A model generated the notes under the pieces. It did no database searches. It saw nothing but the letters and a program-made list of their open reading frames with translations, and had not been told where the DNA came from. Position numbers and translations under genes: made by a program. This document shows, piece by piece, positions 35,901 through 44,219 of a stretch of 64,000 bases of DNA (position 1 is its first letter; each line of letters begins with the position of its first letter). This stretch comes from M0103 sp040386155. GTDB taxonomy: Bacteria > Bacteroidota > Bacteroidia > Flavobacteriales_D > Crocinitomicaceae. The stretch lies in the NCBI GenBank assembly GCA_040386155.1, contig JAZKFZ010000005.1:248001-312000 (forward strand), in the 5' to 3' direction.

Positions 35901-36544
35901 CCAATACTTTTGCAAACAATTTGAGCGAAGGGTGGCACAATTACATTTGGACAATTACAAATGGGTCTTGTCCTGCCACTTCTGACACTGTGCATATTTT
36001 GGTAGCCAAAACAGCAATAATTGATCAAGCGGATACAAGTCTTTGTGTTGAAGTTAGTGCGTTGGTGCTTTCTGGGTCTACACCTGCAGCAGGACAAACA
36101 GCTTCATGGTCTGTAATTTCTGGAACTGGAGTGCTGAGTGAGACAGACTCTACTGTAACAAGTATTTCAGGGTTTGAAATTGGTGTAAATACTGTGGTTT
36201 ATTTGCTAGAACACCCAATTTGCTCTGTTTCTTCAGATACAATTAGTATTGTTTCTTATTTATGCGAAGGTTTCAATCCGGTGTTCCCTACAGTTATCAC
36301 TCCTAATTTAGATGGCAAAAACGATATCTTCGAAGTCGACTTTCTAGAAGTGGCCTACCCAAATTGTCATGTTGTAATTTTCAATAGATGGGGCTCAGTC
36401 GTATTTGAGTCGACAGGATACGCTGTTCCTTTTGAAGGAAAATACAATGGAGAAGATCTACCCATGGGTACATATTTCTACAAAATAGAATTAAATGATT
36501 CCAATCAAACCGTTTACAATGGTCCAATCAGTATTATCCATTAA
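32921..36544 (+). CDS. Large HYR-repeat surface protein with T9SS type B (CHU_C) sorting domain
   Basis: A 1207-residue exported protein starting MIKKLLLLANVVLTASISLSQ. Residues about 20-200 form a jelly-roll-like domain (DFETGGTWINSF...TPAFDNIVVTG-like ending), as in MAM or immune-inhibitor-like modules. About eight HYR-type repeats of ~80 residues follow to about residue 870, each opening with a P-x-I-x-CP motif (PTVTCP, PIITCP, PSLTCP) and containing a DNC and a GN-x-A-x-C motif. Three beta-sandwich-like segments come next. The C-terminus VITPNLDGKNDIF...FNRWGSVVFES is the gliding-associated CHU_C domain, a type B T9SS signal. The next gene encodes a PorP/SprF partner. Likely an adhesin. 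Confidence 0.9.
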   Translation: MIKKLLLLANVVLTASISLSQTITVYEEDFETGGTWINSFTTGPNTWIHNNCAGNGPSLPGTNATYIYPGGGTTDDCNPATGKFRYGYENSVGLQGGAISCIDIDATCTSSLQFSFDYQGQGTPGEETLEVVYSTDGGTTFLPIGAPLASVGTWSSQSIALPALLNGISFKLGFRFIYDNANVFGIAPAFDNIVVTGADVTPPVINVCVPNINYSLNINCEVTVMDEKDAVVATDNCTSQLDLILTQSPAPGVVTFTAPGQTQVFTITVEDEAGNTTQCTFTGTAIDNNNPTVTCPTLADAFVNTACQLAVPDISSLVIWTDNCTSTPASMTFLQNPLPGTLVDTTLSILYTVTDPFGNSTQCSSTLNVVDAIDPILVCPPNATISKNAACEVVVLDYAAAIGITENCFYAIAPSISQLPLAGATITVPTIITMTVIDESANSAQCTFTVTPIDDSNPIITCPLDSTIASTNCQFVMDDFSDEIIATDNCSALFNMVVTQTPAIGTSLTGTNVVQFTVEDESGNSASCSFNLTVADLTDPTIGCPSNFNIDVDASCAATLADYTTSLQVLLDDCTSNLNLVLTQNPASGAIINGNTEIFITAEDEAGNQATCSFFAITIDPIAPSLTCPDTLTSAINSSCQYTMPDVSVSVTASDNCSSIGNLTFTQNPIAGSIQNGLTATIITVQDQQGNQATCLTIIAPIDTEAPTITCPANPYINNGTNCDYTLPNYGATTLVLDNCQDFTLVQYPPIGTVVTTGPTQIEMMVIDAGGNTASCSFTLTVDENIDPTITCPTNISQCNPIVSYAAPIVVENCSFNLMQIDGTGLTSGDLFPVGTTIQQYEVTDLAGNSASCFFTVQILDYPGVANIADDTIGLCDITSTTITADAHTTGAGEWTVLTGNGNFNNQFTNSTAVNNLDYGTNILVYQITSASCGSDSDTLVIEVSQLPLPASTQDTVLACFDTEISLLANTPLYGSGLWTTNDPTAIIDDADSSNTFANNLSEGWHNYIWTITNGSCPATSDTVHILVAKTAIIDQADTSLCVEVSALVLSGSTPAAGQTASWSVISGTGVLSETDSTVTSISGFEIGVNTVVYLLEHPICSVSSDTISIVSYLCEGFNPVFPTVITPNLDGKNDIFEVDFLEVAYPNCHVVIFNRWGSVVFESTGYAVPFEGKYNGEDLPMGTYFYKIELNDSNQTVYNGPISIIH

Positions 36545-36546
36545 TC

Positions 36547-37587
36547 ATGAAAAAAGCAATGAATAAAATATTTTTTGTCGGATCATTTTTAGTGCTAACG
36601 ACAACAGTTGCAATTGCGCAACAAGAATACCAATTTTCCAACACGATGAACAATCCTTTCTATCTAAATCCAGCAGCTGGAGGAATGACGGATGTTATTC
36701 AATTGGAGGCAGGAGCAAGAATGCAATGGACAGGGTATGATCAGTCTCCAACAACATTCATGTTAAGTGGAAGCTCTCAAATCAACTTCAAAGGCAAACA
36801 TAGCGAGAAAGTGATTGGAGAGTTCAATGTGAAAGATGAAACGTTCTTTTCTGGACCTAAAAATTCGGTAGCAAAAAGCAAGCATGTGATTGGAGGAAAA
36901 ATCATGAGTGACAATATTGGTCCTTTCATGAAAACTTCCATTGCAGGGTCATATGCCTATCACCTTCCATTAACAAAGTCAATTAATTTTGGCGCTGGAA
37001 TTGGTTTAGGGTATAGCAATTTTAGGGTCAACGAAAGTCGTGTTGTTCTATACCAACAAGATGATGCCGCATACATGCAGTTTTTAGGAAGTACCTCTGG
37101 ACAAAGTATGTTGGATGCTCAAGCAGGTTTAGTGGTGTACAGTGAAAAATTCTTTGTGGGATTGAGTGGTACACAACTATTGAAAAATAAAGTAAAATGG
37201 AACGGGGTGATGACAGAAAGCAATATGAATCGTCACTTGTTTTTGATAGCAAAATATCGTTTCGACATCGGAGAAGTTCATGCGATTGAACCAGGAGCTG
37301 TTTTGAAATCAACATTAAACAGCCCACTATCAATTGATTTTGGTGCACGTTACATCTGGAAAGGAGCCGTTTGGGGTGGCTTGCAGTATAGAACTAACAG
37401 TACACTTGTGTTTCAAGTAGGTGCTAACATTGCAAAAGGATTGTATTTGAATTACAATTACGATCAAGCCTTAGGTAAATTAGCTGGTCGTGGAGCTGGT
37501 ACTCATGAAATTCAACTTGGACTTTACCTCGGTAAAAATCGTAATGTCGACAAGGAGTTAAAAGACAATAAAGAAGCAAAATTGTAA
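36547..37587 (+). CDS. PorP/SprF family type IX secretion membrane protein
   Basis: Outer-membrane barrel protein of 346 residues. The signal peptide ends VAIAQQ, and the hallmark start QEYQFSNTMNNPFYLNPAAGG follows the pattern Q-x-x-x-F-x-NPxxxNPA of the family. In this family members work with a neighbouring CHU_C-domain cargo and hold it at the surface after T9SS export; the gene begins 2 bases after such a cargo gene. The following strands (SIDFGARYIWKGAVWGGLQY) fit a barrel. Confidence 0.92.
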   Translation: MKKAMNKIFFVGSFLVLTTTVAIAQQEYQFSNTMNNPFYLNPAAGGMTDVIQLEAGARMQWTGYDQSPTTFMLSGSSQINFKGKHSEKVIGEFNVKDETFFSGPKNSVAKSKHVIGGKIMSDNIGPFMKTSIAGSYAYHLPLTKSINFGAGIGLGYSNFRVNESRVVLYQQDDAAYMQFLGSTSGQSMLDAQAGLVVYSEKFFVGLSGTQLLKNKVKWNGVMTESNMNRHLFLIAKYRFDIGEVHAIEPGAVLKSTLNSPLSIDFGARYIWKGAVWGGLQYRTNSTLVFQVGANIAKGLYLNYNYDQALGKLAGRGAGTHEIQLGLYLGKNRNVDKELKDNKEAKL

Positions 37588-37603
37588 GAATAGTTAGTTT
37601 ATT

Positions 37604-38923
37604 ATGAGAATAATGTACGCGATCCTAGGGATCACTTTAAATTATTGTTTTCTTATTTATTTTAAAATTACGAAGTCAGTTCGAGATCCAAGAATGCGAT
37701 TAGGTAGAACGATTTATGTTAGTAACCATCCCTCATCTTTCATGGATCCATTGGTTATTGCAGCGTTAAATCGACCAATTGTGTTTTTCATGACAAGATC
37801 AGATGTATTCACTCCTCTCTTAAAACCAATATTGTGGGCTTCGCACATGATTCCGATTTACCGACAACAAGATGGAGGCGACACAAAAGAGCAAAATTCA
37901 AGTACATTTAGGGCAGCAACAAAAGCATTGAAGTCTGGCAGAAATCTATTGATTTTTGGAGAAGGGCTTACCGATGATGTTTTTATTCGCCGATTAAAAC
38001 CCATTAAAAAAGGTGCCGTAAGAATGGGCTTTGCTGCACTTGAGGATTTTAATTGGGAAAAGAAGGTACATATTGCGGCAGTTGGCAACAACTACTCCGA
38101 TCCTAGCAAAATGCGTAGTCAACTTTTGATTGCTTACGGTGAGCGAATCTGTCTGAATGATTTCAGAGAAAGTTACCAAGCAAATCCAGCAAAGGTAGTG
38201 AATGAGTTAACTGCGCGAATTGAGAAAGATATGCAAGCCCAAATTACGCATGTTGAAAATAAGGATTGGTCAGAATTCCATGAACAAATAATGAGTATCA
38301 CCCGAAAAGGAATGAATAATGAAAGTTATGACCCTTCCATTTCACTTGAGAATCGTTGGGATTATTCGAGAAAATTAGCGATTTGGTTGAACGCAAAAAA
38401 TGAATTGAACGCTGAATTGTTAAGTTTAAAAGATGATCTCAACTCGTATTTCAGACTACTTAAGAAATTAAAAGTTAGCGATGAACTTCTATTTCAAAAA
38501 ATAGATAAAAAACAATTGAGCAGGCTTGGAGAAGTACTTTCAATGGTCATTTTATTTTTCCCAGGAGTTTTAGGATTTATTCACTGTGCACCAATCTATT
38601 TCCCAGTAAAGAATTTTATAGAGAAGAAATTTAAACGCAAGGTTTTTTGGGGATCAAGTAAATTAGTGATGGGAATGATTGCAATGGGCTTACTAAATAT
38701 TCCCTATATTTTCTTGTTTCACGCCTTTGTGTACGAAAGTTGGTTGGTAGGCTTCGCCTACTATTGGTGTATTGGATTGCTAGGCTGGGCAGCTTACACA
38801 TGGTTCTTAGCGCTTAAATCATTCAAAGAAAAGGGACAAATGAACAAGGCAGATACATCATCACTTGAATCGCGAAGAATAGCTTTAGCTGCAAAGATTG
38901 AACATCTTGTAGATCTTAATTAA
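37604..38923 (+). CDS. PlsC-type 1-acylglycerol-3-phosphate acyltransferase family protein
   Basis: A 439-residue membrane-associated acyltransferase. The catalytic H-x4-D is in SNHPSSFMDPL and the second motif is FGEGLTDD, close to the usual FPEGT form. The acyltransferase domain fills the first ~210 residues. A helical stretch follows, then at least two hydrophobic segments (about 310-330 and 350-410) that may anchor it. Glycerolipid acylation is the expected role, but ornithine-lipid or lipid A acylation is possible, as the C-terminal extension is longer than in PlsC. It starts 16 bases after the sprF-like gene. Confidence 0.82.
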   Translation: MRIMYAILGITLNYCFLIYFKITKSVRDPRMRLGRTIYVSNHPSSFMDPLVIAALNRPIVFFMTRSDVFTPLLKPILWASHMIPIYRQQDGGDTKEQNSSTFRAATKALKSGRNLLIFGEGLTDDVFIRRLKPIKKGAVRMGFAALEDFNWEKKVHIAAVGNNYSDPSKMRSQLLIAYGERICLNDFRESYQANPAKVVNELTARIEKDMQAQITHVENKDWSEFHEQIMSITRKGMNNESYDPSISLENRWDYSRKLAIWLNAKNELNAELLSLKDDLNSYFRLLKKLKVSDELLFQKIDKKQLSRLGEVLSMVILFFPGVLGFIHCAPIYFPVKNFIEKKFKRKVFWGSSKLVMGMIAMGLLNIPYIFLFHAFVYESWLVGFAYYWCIGLLGWAAYTWFLALKSFKEKGQMNKADTSSLESRRIALAAKIEHLVDLN

Positions 38924-38940
38924 TTCCACATATTTTATAC

Positions 38941-38978
38941 AGCAAAAAGCCCTATATAACTAGGGCTTTTTGCTTTTT
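38941..38978. terminator. Bidirectional Rho-independent terminator
   Basis: A perfect 13-bp stem, AGCAAAAAGCCCT (38941-38953) against AGGGCTTTTTGCT (38962-38974), with an 8-base loop and T/A-runs on both sides. It serves the acyltransferase gene (+) and the M14 peptidase gene (-). Confidence 0.85.
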
Positions 38979-38995
38979 ATAACATTTTCTTACAA

Positions 38996-41329
38996 TCATT
39001 GCTTCACTAGTCGACTTCTATAAATTGATCCACCTTTAAGTGCCTCAACAATGTAAACTCCAGCTTGAACAGAGGATAAGTCTAATAAGGTATTTACCTG
39101 CATCACCTTCGCAGATTGAACCACTTTACCATTCATGTCCATTACTTGGAGCGTTGTGCCCAAATCGATGTTTTGAACTATCAACTTTCCAGTCGTTGGA
39201 TTTGGGAACATCGCTAACTCATTCACAACTTCATTGATTCCTGAAACATCCTCGTTCCATGAAATAACAAAATCATCAAAATAGAAACCGTCATCCGTTA
39301 CTCCTTGGTCTGAACGCAAGATAAATCTAAATTTAATTGTTTGTCCGATGTACTCACTCAAGTCAATTTGCTCAAATACCCAAGACGTTTGAACACCATC
39401 ATACAATGGTTCGTCTTCCGCTTGGTCAGCAGTGCCCGGATTGGTATAGTTGCCACATTGGGACTCCCAAGAGGTACCACCATCTTGAGAAACTTGAAAA
39501 CGAACATAGTCATAATCAGCTTCTACCTCCCACTTTGCATAAAAAGAAACAGATGCAGCTAGCACTGACGTCAGATCAATTGATGGTGTGTAAGTATAAG
39601 TTCTTGTGGCGTTGTTGGGGTAATTTCCTGTTGGAGAATCTGCGTACGATTGTGTTGCTGAGTAAAATTCGGCAGTAGAAACTCCCCAGTTACCTGTCCA
39701 ATTGGTAGCACTTCCTGTTTCTGTTATTTGTGGCGTGTATGCTCCGAAGGTCTTAATAATTGTGTCATTTCTCACCCAAGTTCCATTGTCTGTACGAATG
39801 ATGTACTTGATTTCATCCCCAAACTGAATTGTAGGATTCAAATCATATGTAAATGAATGTGAAAATGTAGCTCTCAAATCGATGTCAACAACTGTTGAAG
39901 CCCCAACTGCAGTAATGTTCGTTAATGGAACAATTGATACTGTAATTGGTCCGTCTAAAAGTCCTAAACGCTGACCCTCAACAACAAAATTTCCTGAAAT
40001 TTGATCTATGAAAGACGGATTGGCATCATTTGCAGCCAAATATTTCAAATTAAGGTGTGCTAAAACTAAATTTGGGAAGAACATTGCTTCACATGTCGGA
40101 ATAATTTCGTTTGTAGAAGGCCAAAAAGAAGTCCCAATTTCAGGAGTATGGGCAAAGATGGTGTCTTTATCGCCAATGCCAATATCTTCCATGTACATGT
40201 AATCGTCAGAATCGCCTGATGCTTCGTACAAACCTGAACTTTTAAATGCCGACCAACCATTGTACAGAGCCATGTGATTGGTTTCATCTTGAAAATAATC
40301 ATGGTGATCTGCAAAAACACTTGCAATTGTACCTAATGGAAAGAGTAAATCATTACCATAAGTATGACAATTAAAAGCAAACTGAAAATTATGTTGTTGC
40401 ACTAAAAAGCGAAGTGCTTGCGTTTCAGGTTCTGAAAATGCTGCTGTACCGCAATACGTATCGTTACTTGTATTAAAGCTAGTACCTGTGGTTCCCCAAC
40501 CGTGACTGTAGTTTCTATTTAAGTCCACTCCATAAACACCTCCACCATTGTTTCGTCTATTTTTTCGCCACATACCTCCCCCATTTGGATTTGTAGTTTC
40601 ATTGTAAACGTAACCATCCGGATTCACGCAAGGCACAAAGAACATCTGGGTATTATCCACCAAATATTTAACTTCAGGATTTGTAGCATAATTTTCTAGG
40701 AGATACCACATGTAATAGATTTCAGTCATCAACGACATAGGCTCTCTTGCATGGTGCAAAGCAGTGTACAAGCTACTTGGTTCAGTAGCATCTTCATCAG
40801 TAGATGGGTTATCAGATATTTTTACAAAATGTAATGGACGACCTTCTGCTGTTAAAAAGGTAGAAATGGGCGCTTTGACAGTGATCAAATTTGGATAGGC
40901 TGCCGCCATATCGTCTAATTCATCTAGCATCTCGCTGTAGGTCAAATAACCTCCCATGGAACCTAGGTTAAAATTGGCGGGTGTTGTTGGATTTGGACCA
41001 CTAGAAGCTCCTGTAGGACAATTGGTGTTTTTTTCAAGTGGCGTTTGATGTTTATTGCGCTCAATAAAATCGATAATTACATCGTCTACTAAAATTTCAA
41101 ATGCAACACCTTTTTCACTAATAAGAGCAAGTTCGCTTTCAGAAAACTCAGAAATAAAATAACTCCCTTCTTTTGAATTTCCATGATCAACAGCAATTCC
41201 TGCATTGGCAAGCATTTGAAGTTGTTCATGGCTTACAAATAATTTAGCCTTAGAATATTTTTGAGCAATGGAAAAGTTACAGCATAGTAAAAAAGCCACT
41301 AAAATGGCAGATGGAGAGATTCTTTTCAT
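38996..41329 (-). CDS. Secreted M14 zinc carboxypeptidase with T9SS type A sorting domain
   Basis: A 777-residue exported metallopeptidase. The signal peptide ends FSIAQK. The M14 domain (about residues 120-420) has zinc ligands His193 and Glu196 in HHAREP and His322 in NCHTYGN, with the catalytic Glu likely in HTPEIGTSFWP. A jelly-roll domain (about 540-700; YVRFQVSQDGGTSWE, DGFYFDDFVISW) resembles immune-inhibitor/MAM modules. The C-terminus AMFPNPTTGKLIVQN to RSRLVKQ is a type A T9SS sorting domain. It probably digests extracellular peptides. Confidence 0.92.
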   Translation of the reverse strand: MKRISPSAILVAFLLCCNFSIAQKYSKAKLFVSHEQLQMLANAGIAVDHGNSKEGSYFISEFSESELALISEKGVAFEILVDDVIIDFIERNKHQTPLEKNTNCPTGASSGPNPTTPANFNLGSMGGYLTYSEMLDELDDMAAAYPNLITVKAPISTFLTAEGRPLHFVKISDNPSTDEDATEPSSLYTALHHAREPMSLMTEIYYMWYLLENYATNPEVKYLVDNTQMFFVPCVNPDGYVYNETTNPNGGGMWRKNRRNNGGGVYGVDLNRNYSHGWGTTGTSFNTSNDTYCGTAAFSEPETQALRFLVQQHNFQFAFNCHTYGNDLLFPLGTIASVFADHHDYFQDETNHMALYNGWSAFKSSGLYEASGDSDDYMYMEDIGIGDKDTIFAHTPEIGTSFWPSTNEIIPTCEAMFFPNLVLAHLNLKYLAANDANPSFIDQISGNFVVEGQRLGLLDGPITVSIVPLTNITAVGASTVVDIDLRATFSHSFTYDLNPTIQFGDEIKYIIRTDNGTWVRNDTIIKTFGAYTPQITETGSATNWTGNWGVSTAEFYSATQSYADSPTGNYPNNATRTYTYTPSIDLTSVLAASVSFYAKWEVEADYDYVRFQVSQDGGTSWESQCGNYTNPGTADQAEDEPLYDGVQTSWVFEQIDLSEYIGQTIKFRFILRSDQGVTDDGFYFDDFVISWNEDVSGINEVVNELAMFPNPTTGKLIVQNIDLGTTLQVMDMNGKVVQSAKVMQVNTLLDLSSVQAGVYIVEALKGGSIYRSRLVKQ

Positions 41330-41528
41330 GGTTTAAATTTTAGTAAATATACTTAAATATCTCAAGACAAACTTATAGACGAATTTGAAGAGACAGACGT
41401 TTGTCAAAACTAATCATCTACCAATCTTCCGTATTTATTGTCATTCATACTTTCCAAATTCCTTTTATAAAAAAAAAAACGATAAGCATTATATCTTCCC
41501 TACATTCGTTAGATAAAATCTTAATTCT

Positions 41529-43340
41529 ATGGCAACAAGTAAAATATCATTCGGAAAAATTTTCTGGCCAAGTTTTGTAGCAGCAATAATTGTTTCAATC
41601 CTTGGACTCATTATTTGGTTATTAGTAATTTTTGGAATCATTGGAAGCTTTGGCGACATGGGTCCGAAACCATTAAACGTTAAAGCAAAAACAATTTTGC
41701 ACCTCACTTTAGAAGGTGAAATTGCTGATAAAGGTTCAAACTCTTTCAATCCAGGCAGTTTTCAAATGGATAATACAATTGGCTTAACCAGTTTGTTGTT
41801 TGGATTTGAAGAAGCGAAAAAAGATCCTAATGTAAAAGGAATTTTTATTGAAATTGGAGGTGTATTGTGTAACTTCGCTACCGCTAAAGAAATTCGTGAT
41901 GCAATTAACGATTTCGAAAAATCTGGAAAATTTGTAATTGCTTACAATTCTGGAGAGGCTGTTTCTTTAAAAGAATACTATATCTCTTCAGCGGCAAATA
42001 CAATTTATGGTTTTCCAAATTCCAACATGGAATTCTTAGGACTAGGTGGGGAATTGCAGTTTTTCAAAGGAACCTTAGAGAAATTAGATGTTGAAGTAGA
42101 AATCATCAGAGGATCGAACAACGATTTCAAAAGTGCTGTTGAACCATTCTTCAGAAACAACATGAGTGATTCGAGTCGTTTGCAAACAGAGCGTTATATC
42201 ACTTCAATTTGGAGCGATATTAAAAATGAAATTGCTGCTGACCGAAAAGTATCATCATCAGAATTGAACACGATTGCTGAAGAAGCAAAGGTGACAAAAA
42301 TGACAGATGCATTGAAGTTTAAATTGATCGATGGCGTTAAGTATCGTGATGAAGTAATGGCATTGCTTTCGAAGAAAAGTGGCACTGAAAAGAACAAAGA
42401 TTTGGAATTGATGGCCTTTGAAAAATATGCTGACAAGAAATTCAAAACCAACCAAAAAATTGCCAAAGCAAGTAAGCCAACAATTGCCGTTATTTTGGCA
42501 GAAGGTGGAGTTGCTGTTGATGGCGATGAACTTTCTTCTACAAAAATTTGCAAATTATTCCAAGAAGTTCGCAAAAACAAAGACATCAAAACAGTGGTGT
42601 TTAGAATCAATTCACCTGGAGGAAGTGCTTTAGCAAGTGAAGAAATTTGGAGAGAAGTAAAACTTACCAATGAAAAAATGAAAGTGATTGTATCAATGGG
42701 AGACGTTGCTGCTTCTGGTGGATATTACATTGCTACTCCGGCGCATAAAATCTTTGCGGATGCTACCACAATTACTGGATCAATCGGTGTTTTCGGCATG
42801 ATACCTTATTTAGGCAAAATGTATGAAAACAAGTTAGGTATTAGCTTTGACCGTGTGCAAACAAATCAACATGCCGTGATGAGCTTAAACAAAAAACTAA
42901 CAGATCAAGAACGTGCAGTGATTCAAAAAGAAGTAGATCAGATTTACGATTTATTTAAAAGTCGTGTTGCAGAAGGCAGAAACATGACCAAAGAACAAGT
43001 AGATGTTATTGCACGTGGACGAGTTTGGACTGGTCGTGATGCACTTAGAATTGGTTTAGTTGATGAACTTGGTGGATTAAATGACGCCATTGCTTATGCA
43101 GCAAAAACAGCTAAGATAAAGAAAGACAACATTAAGGTGCTTTACTATCCAAAATACAAAGAGGATAAGTTTGCGGACCTATTAGAATTGATTGAAGAAG
43201 AAGAAGGTGAAGATGCTTCTATACACATCAAGAAATCATCAATTCCACAAGAGTTGTTGAAGCAATACGAGCATTTAGAGAAAATTCAAAGCTACGCAGG
43301 AATTCAAATGCGCATGCCTTTTGAATTATACATTAAATAA
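41529..43340 (+). CDS. sppA: Signal peptide peptidase SppA, 67K type
   Basis: Membrane-anchored serine protease that degrades cleaved signal peptides. The 603-residue protein has an N-terminal membrane helix (about residues 14-40) and two ClpP-like halves, as in the long form of SppA. The nucleophile is Ser396 in GDVAASGGYY, and the general base Lys148 lies in SLKEYYISSAA of the first half, so the Ser/Lys dyad is complete. FRINSPGGSALASEEIW and TTITGSIGVFG are family blocks. Followed by a strong terminator. Confidence 0.93.
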   Translation: MATSKISFGKIFWPSFVAAIIVSILGLIIWLLVIFGIIGSFGDMGPKPLNVKAKTILHLTLEGEIADKGSNSFNPGSFQMDNTIGLTSLLFGFEEAKKDPNVKGIFIEIGGVLCNFATAKEIRDAINDFEKSGKFVIAYNSGEAVSLKEYYISSAANTIYGFPNSNMEFLGLGGELQFFKGTLEKLDVEVEIIRGSNNDFKSAVEPFFRNNMSDSSRLQTERYITSIWSDIKNEIAADRKVSSSELNTIAEEAKVTKMTDALKFKLIDGVKYRDEVMALLSKKSGTEKNKDLELMAFEKYADKKFKTNQKIAKASKPTIAVILAEGGVAVDGDELSSTKICKLFQEVRKNKDIKTVVFRINSPGGSALASEEIWREVKLTNEKMKVIVSMGDVAASGGYYIATPAHKIFADATTITGSIGVFGMIPYLGKMYENKLGISFDRVQTNQHAVMSLNKKLTDQERAVIQKEVDQIYDLFKSRVAEGRNMTKEQVDVIARGRVWTGRDALRIGLVDELGGLNDAIAYAAKTAKIKKDNIKVLYYPKYKEDKFADLLELIEEEEGEDASIHIKKSSIPQELLKQYEHLEKIQSYAGIQMRMPFELYIK

Positions 43341-43358
43341 GCATTCAAATTAATATTG

Positions 43359-43389
43359 AAAAGAGGAGCGAAAGTTCCTCTTTTTTTTT
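43359..43389 (+). terminator. Rho-independent terminator after sppA
   Basis: AAAAGAGGA (43359-43367) pairs with TCCTCTTTT (43376-43384) across an 8-base loop, followed by a long T-run to 43389. Confidence 0.8.
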
Positions 43390-43442
43390 GCCTTTTACTT
43401 AGATGAAATCAATTAGAAATTAGCAATTAGCAATTTAACCTA

Positions 43443-44138
43443 TCACGAATTTCGACCTCGATTATACTTTTGTTTTTTGTTAATCCACTTATTTCGCCTT
43501 TTGTCGAAGTTACTTCTGGAAGATTTCTTAGGGGTAAAGCGATAAACCGCACCAATTGAATATTGGATATAGTTCGCTTTATTGTTTGGAATTCCTTCCC
43601 AAACTGCTAATTTGCCACAGGTTTGCAATTGAATTCCCCAATGTCTTTTTTGACCAAACCAAAAATTCATTCCTAATCCAATATTCACATTTGGAGTAAA
43701 AGGTCCAGCGGTTGAATCTGTACGAAAAGTTCCACCAATTCCCATTGAAACATACGGATCAAACCATTTTGCATTTCTGAAATAGCGGTTGAAGCTAAAT
43801 TTTGCATTGACATCTAAATTTGCTAAAAAACCGGTGACGCCAGTTGTATCATTCACTTGTCTTTTTGCATCAAAACGATTAAATGTCAGTGCACCTTCCA
43901 TACTCCATCCATAGTTGAAATAGCGGTCCACGAAAAAGCGTGAAGGGAAATACTCAAAATTATATGAAGTAGGAAAATCGAATAGTTTGGTAAACTTCTC
44001 TCCATTGTCGTCCAAAACACTCCAACTTAATCCAAACATCCAACGATAAGGATGTGCTTTTGTGCGCATAGATTGAGGTTGCGCCGAGGCATTTAGCCCT
44101 ATCAAAAGAAAAGTGATGAGAAGTAACTTTCTAAACAT
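43443..44138 (-). CDS. Outer-membrane beta-barrel-like protein, unknown
   Basis: A 231-residue exported protein with signal peptide MFRKLLLITFLLIGLNASAQ. The remainder resembles an 8-strand OmpA-like barrel: NYGWSMEGALTFNRF, ANLDVNAKFSFNRY, WFDPYVSMGIGGTF, PNVNIGLGMNFWF and YIQYSIGAVYRF. A strongly basic tail (NKWINKKQKYNRGRNS) follows the last strand, which is unusual for a barrel and might face the periplasm or bind wall or LPS. No peptidoglycan-binding OmpA domain is present. Function unknown. Confidence 0.75.
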   Translation of the reverse strand: MFRKLLLITFLLIGLNASAQPQSMRTKAHPYRWMFGLSWSVLDDNGEKFTKLFDFPTSYNFEYFPSRFFVDRYFNYGWSMEGALTFNRFDAKRQVNDTTGVTGFLANLDVNAKFSFNRYFRNAKWFDPYVSMGIGGTFRTDSTAGPFTPNVNIGLGMNFWFGQKRHWGIQLQTCGKLAVWEGIPNNKANYIQYSIGAVYRFTPKKSSRSNFDKRRNKWINKKQKYNRGRNS

Positions 44139-44163
44139 GTGTCAAATTTGGCATTTTTTTGGC

Positions 44164-44196
44164 AAAAAAAAAAGAGGATTGCTTGCGCTCTCCTCT
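44164..44196 (-). terminator. Rho-independent terminator after trigger factor gene
   Basis: On the minus strand AGAGGA (44196-44191) pairs with TCCTCT (44178-44173), followed by a run of about ten T (44173-44164). Confidence 0.75.
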
Positions 44197-44219
44197 CAAA
44201 TGTATAAATAAAATTAAAC

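Noticed and set aside
41501..41508. TACATTCG before sppA as a -7 box
   Set aside because: It differs from TAnnTTTG at one position of the TTTG core, so support is too weak to list.
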